Below are positions 5,768-5,815 of a DNA stretch of 5,815 nucleotides, one piece after another. The DNA comes from an uncultured Erysipelotrichaceae bacterium (GTDB lineage: Bacteria; Bacillota_I; Bacilli_A; Erysipelotrichales; Erysipelotrichaceae): positions 1 to 5,815 of the forward strand of contig CAKUTY010000093.1 in assembly GCA_934692455.1 (NCBI GenBank). Direction: 5' to 3'. Both the position numbers and the translations under genes were made by a program. How positions within the stretch are numbered: position 1 is the first letter of the stretch; every line of letters starts with the position of its first letter. The notes under the pieces were generated by a model, which saw only the letters and a list, made by a program, of their open reading frames with translations, was not told the origin of the DNA and searched no databases.

Positions 5768-5815
5768 TTAATCTATGTAAGATAAAATACAAATATCAGC
5801 AGCTCCAGTAAACTT
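5768..5815 (-). CDS. C-terminal end of an unidentified protein (5' end outside window)
   Basis: The minus-strand frame is open from the right edge of the window to a TAA at 5770-5768 and encodes 15 residues, 'KFTGAADICILSYID'. It is supported mainly by context: same strand as the PTS genes, and a stop 14 nt before the EIIA start, a spacing like that of the other junctions. The tail is too short to assign a family. A catabolic enzyme or regulator of the same operon would be usual for mannose-family PTS clusters. Chance is possible for so short an open frame. Confidence 0.45.
   Translation of the reverse strand, partial: KFTGAADICILSYID

Noticed and set aside
1..5815. Absence of TGA among the nine stop codons, as a hint of a reassigned code
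   Set aside because: No TGA occurs within the genes either, and tryptophan is encoded by TGG. AT-rich Firmicutes prefer TAA and TAG anyway, so nine stops are too few to suggest code 4.
1..5815. CRISPR arrays, insertion sequences, tRNA or rRNA genes
   Set aside because: I saw no spaced direct repeats, transposase motifs, terminal repeats or structured RNA segments. The window is almost fully taken up by protein-coding genes.

Overview
The window is AT-rich bacterial DNA (about one third G+C by eye) with strong AGGAGG-type ribosome binding sites, very short or overlapping gene junctions, and TAA or TAG at every stop codon seen. A mannose/fructose/sorbose-family PTS together with GntR and RpiR regulators points to a fermentative low-G+C Firmicute (Bacilli, Erysipelotrichia or Clostridia). 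I cannot name the genus. Tryptophan is read from TGG and no gene contains an in-frame TGA, so the standard bacterial code fits.

Layout: on the plus strand, positions 1-940 hold the last 72 codons of one UTRA-domain (GntR/HutC-type) regulator, followed by a complete second GntR/UTRA regulator whose start overlaps the first gene's end by 8 nt. A bidirectional-looking hairpin terminator (943-985) separates them from a converging minus-strand cluster. Read in its own direction, from right to left, that cluster is: the last 15 codons of an unidentified protein; PTS EIIA, EIIB, EIIC and EIID of the mannose family; an MtlD-like long-chain polyol-phosphate dehydrogenase; and an RpiR-family regulator with a SIS domain. 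From EIIA to the dehydrogenase the genes are spaced 14 nt apart or less, or overlap, so they look like one mRNA. The RpiR gene follows a 74-nt gap that carries its own good sigma-A-type promoter and a perfect 10-bp inverted repeat over the -10 and start region.

How it probably works: EIIA and EIIB relay phosphate from HPr to a substrate carried through EIIC/EIID, and the NAD-dependent dehydrogenase oxidises the resulting phosphate ester, most simply a hexitol phosphate to a ketohexose phosphate. The RpiR protein, whose SIS domain binds phosphosugars, is the likely local regulator, possibly also of itself through the inverted repeat. The most unusual point is the pairing of a mannose-family permease with a mannitol-1-phosphate-dehydrogenase relative: characterised mannitol, glucitol and galactitol permeases mostly belong to other PTS families. 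This suggests a polyol PTS whose substrate is not settled by the sequence. The operon promoter and first gene(s) lie beyond the right edge.
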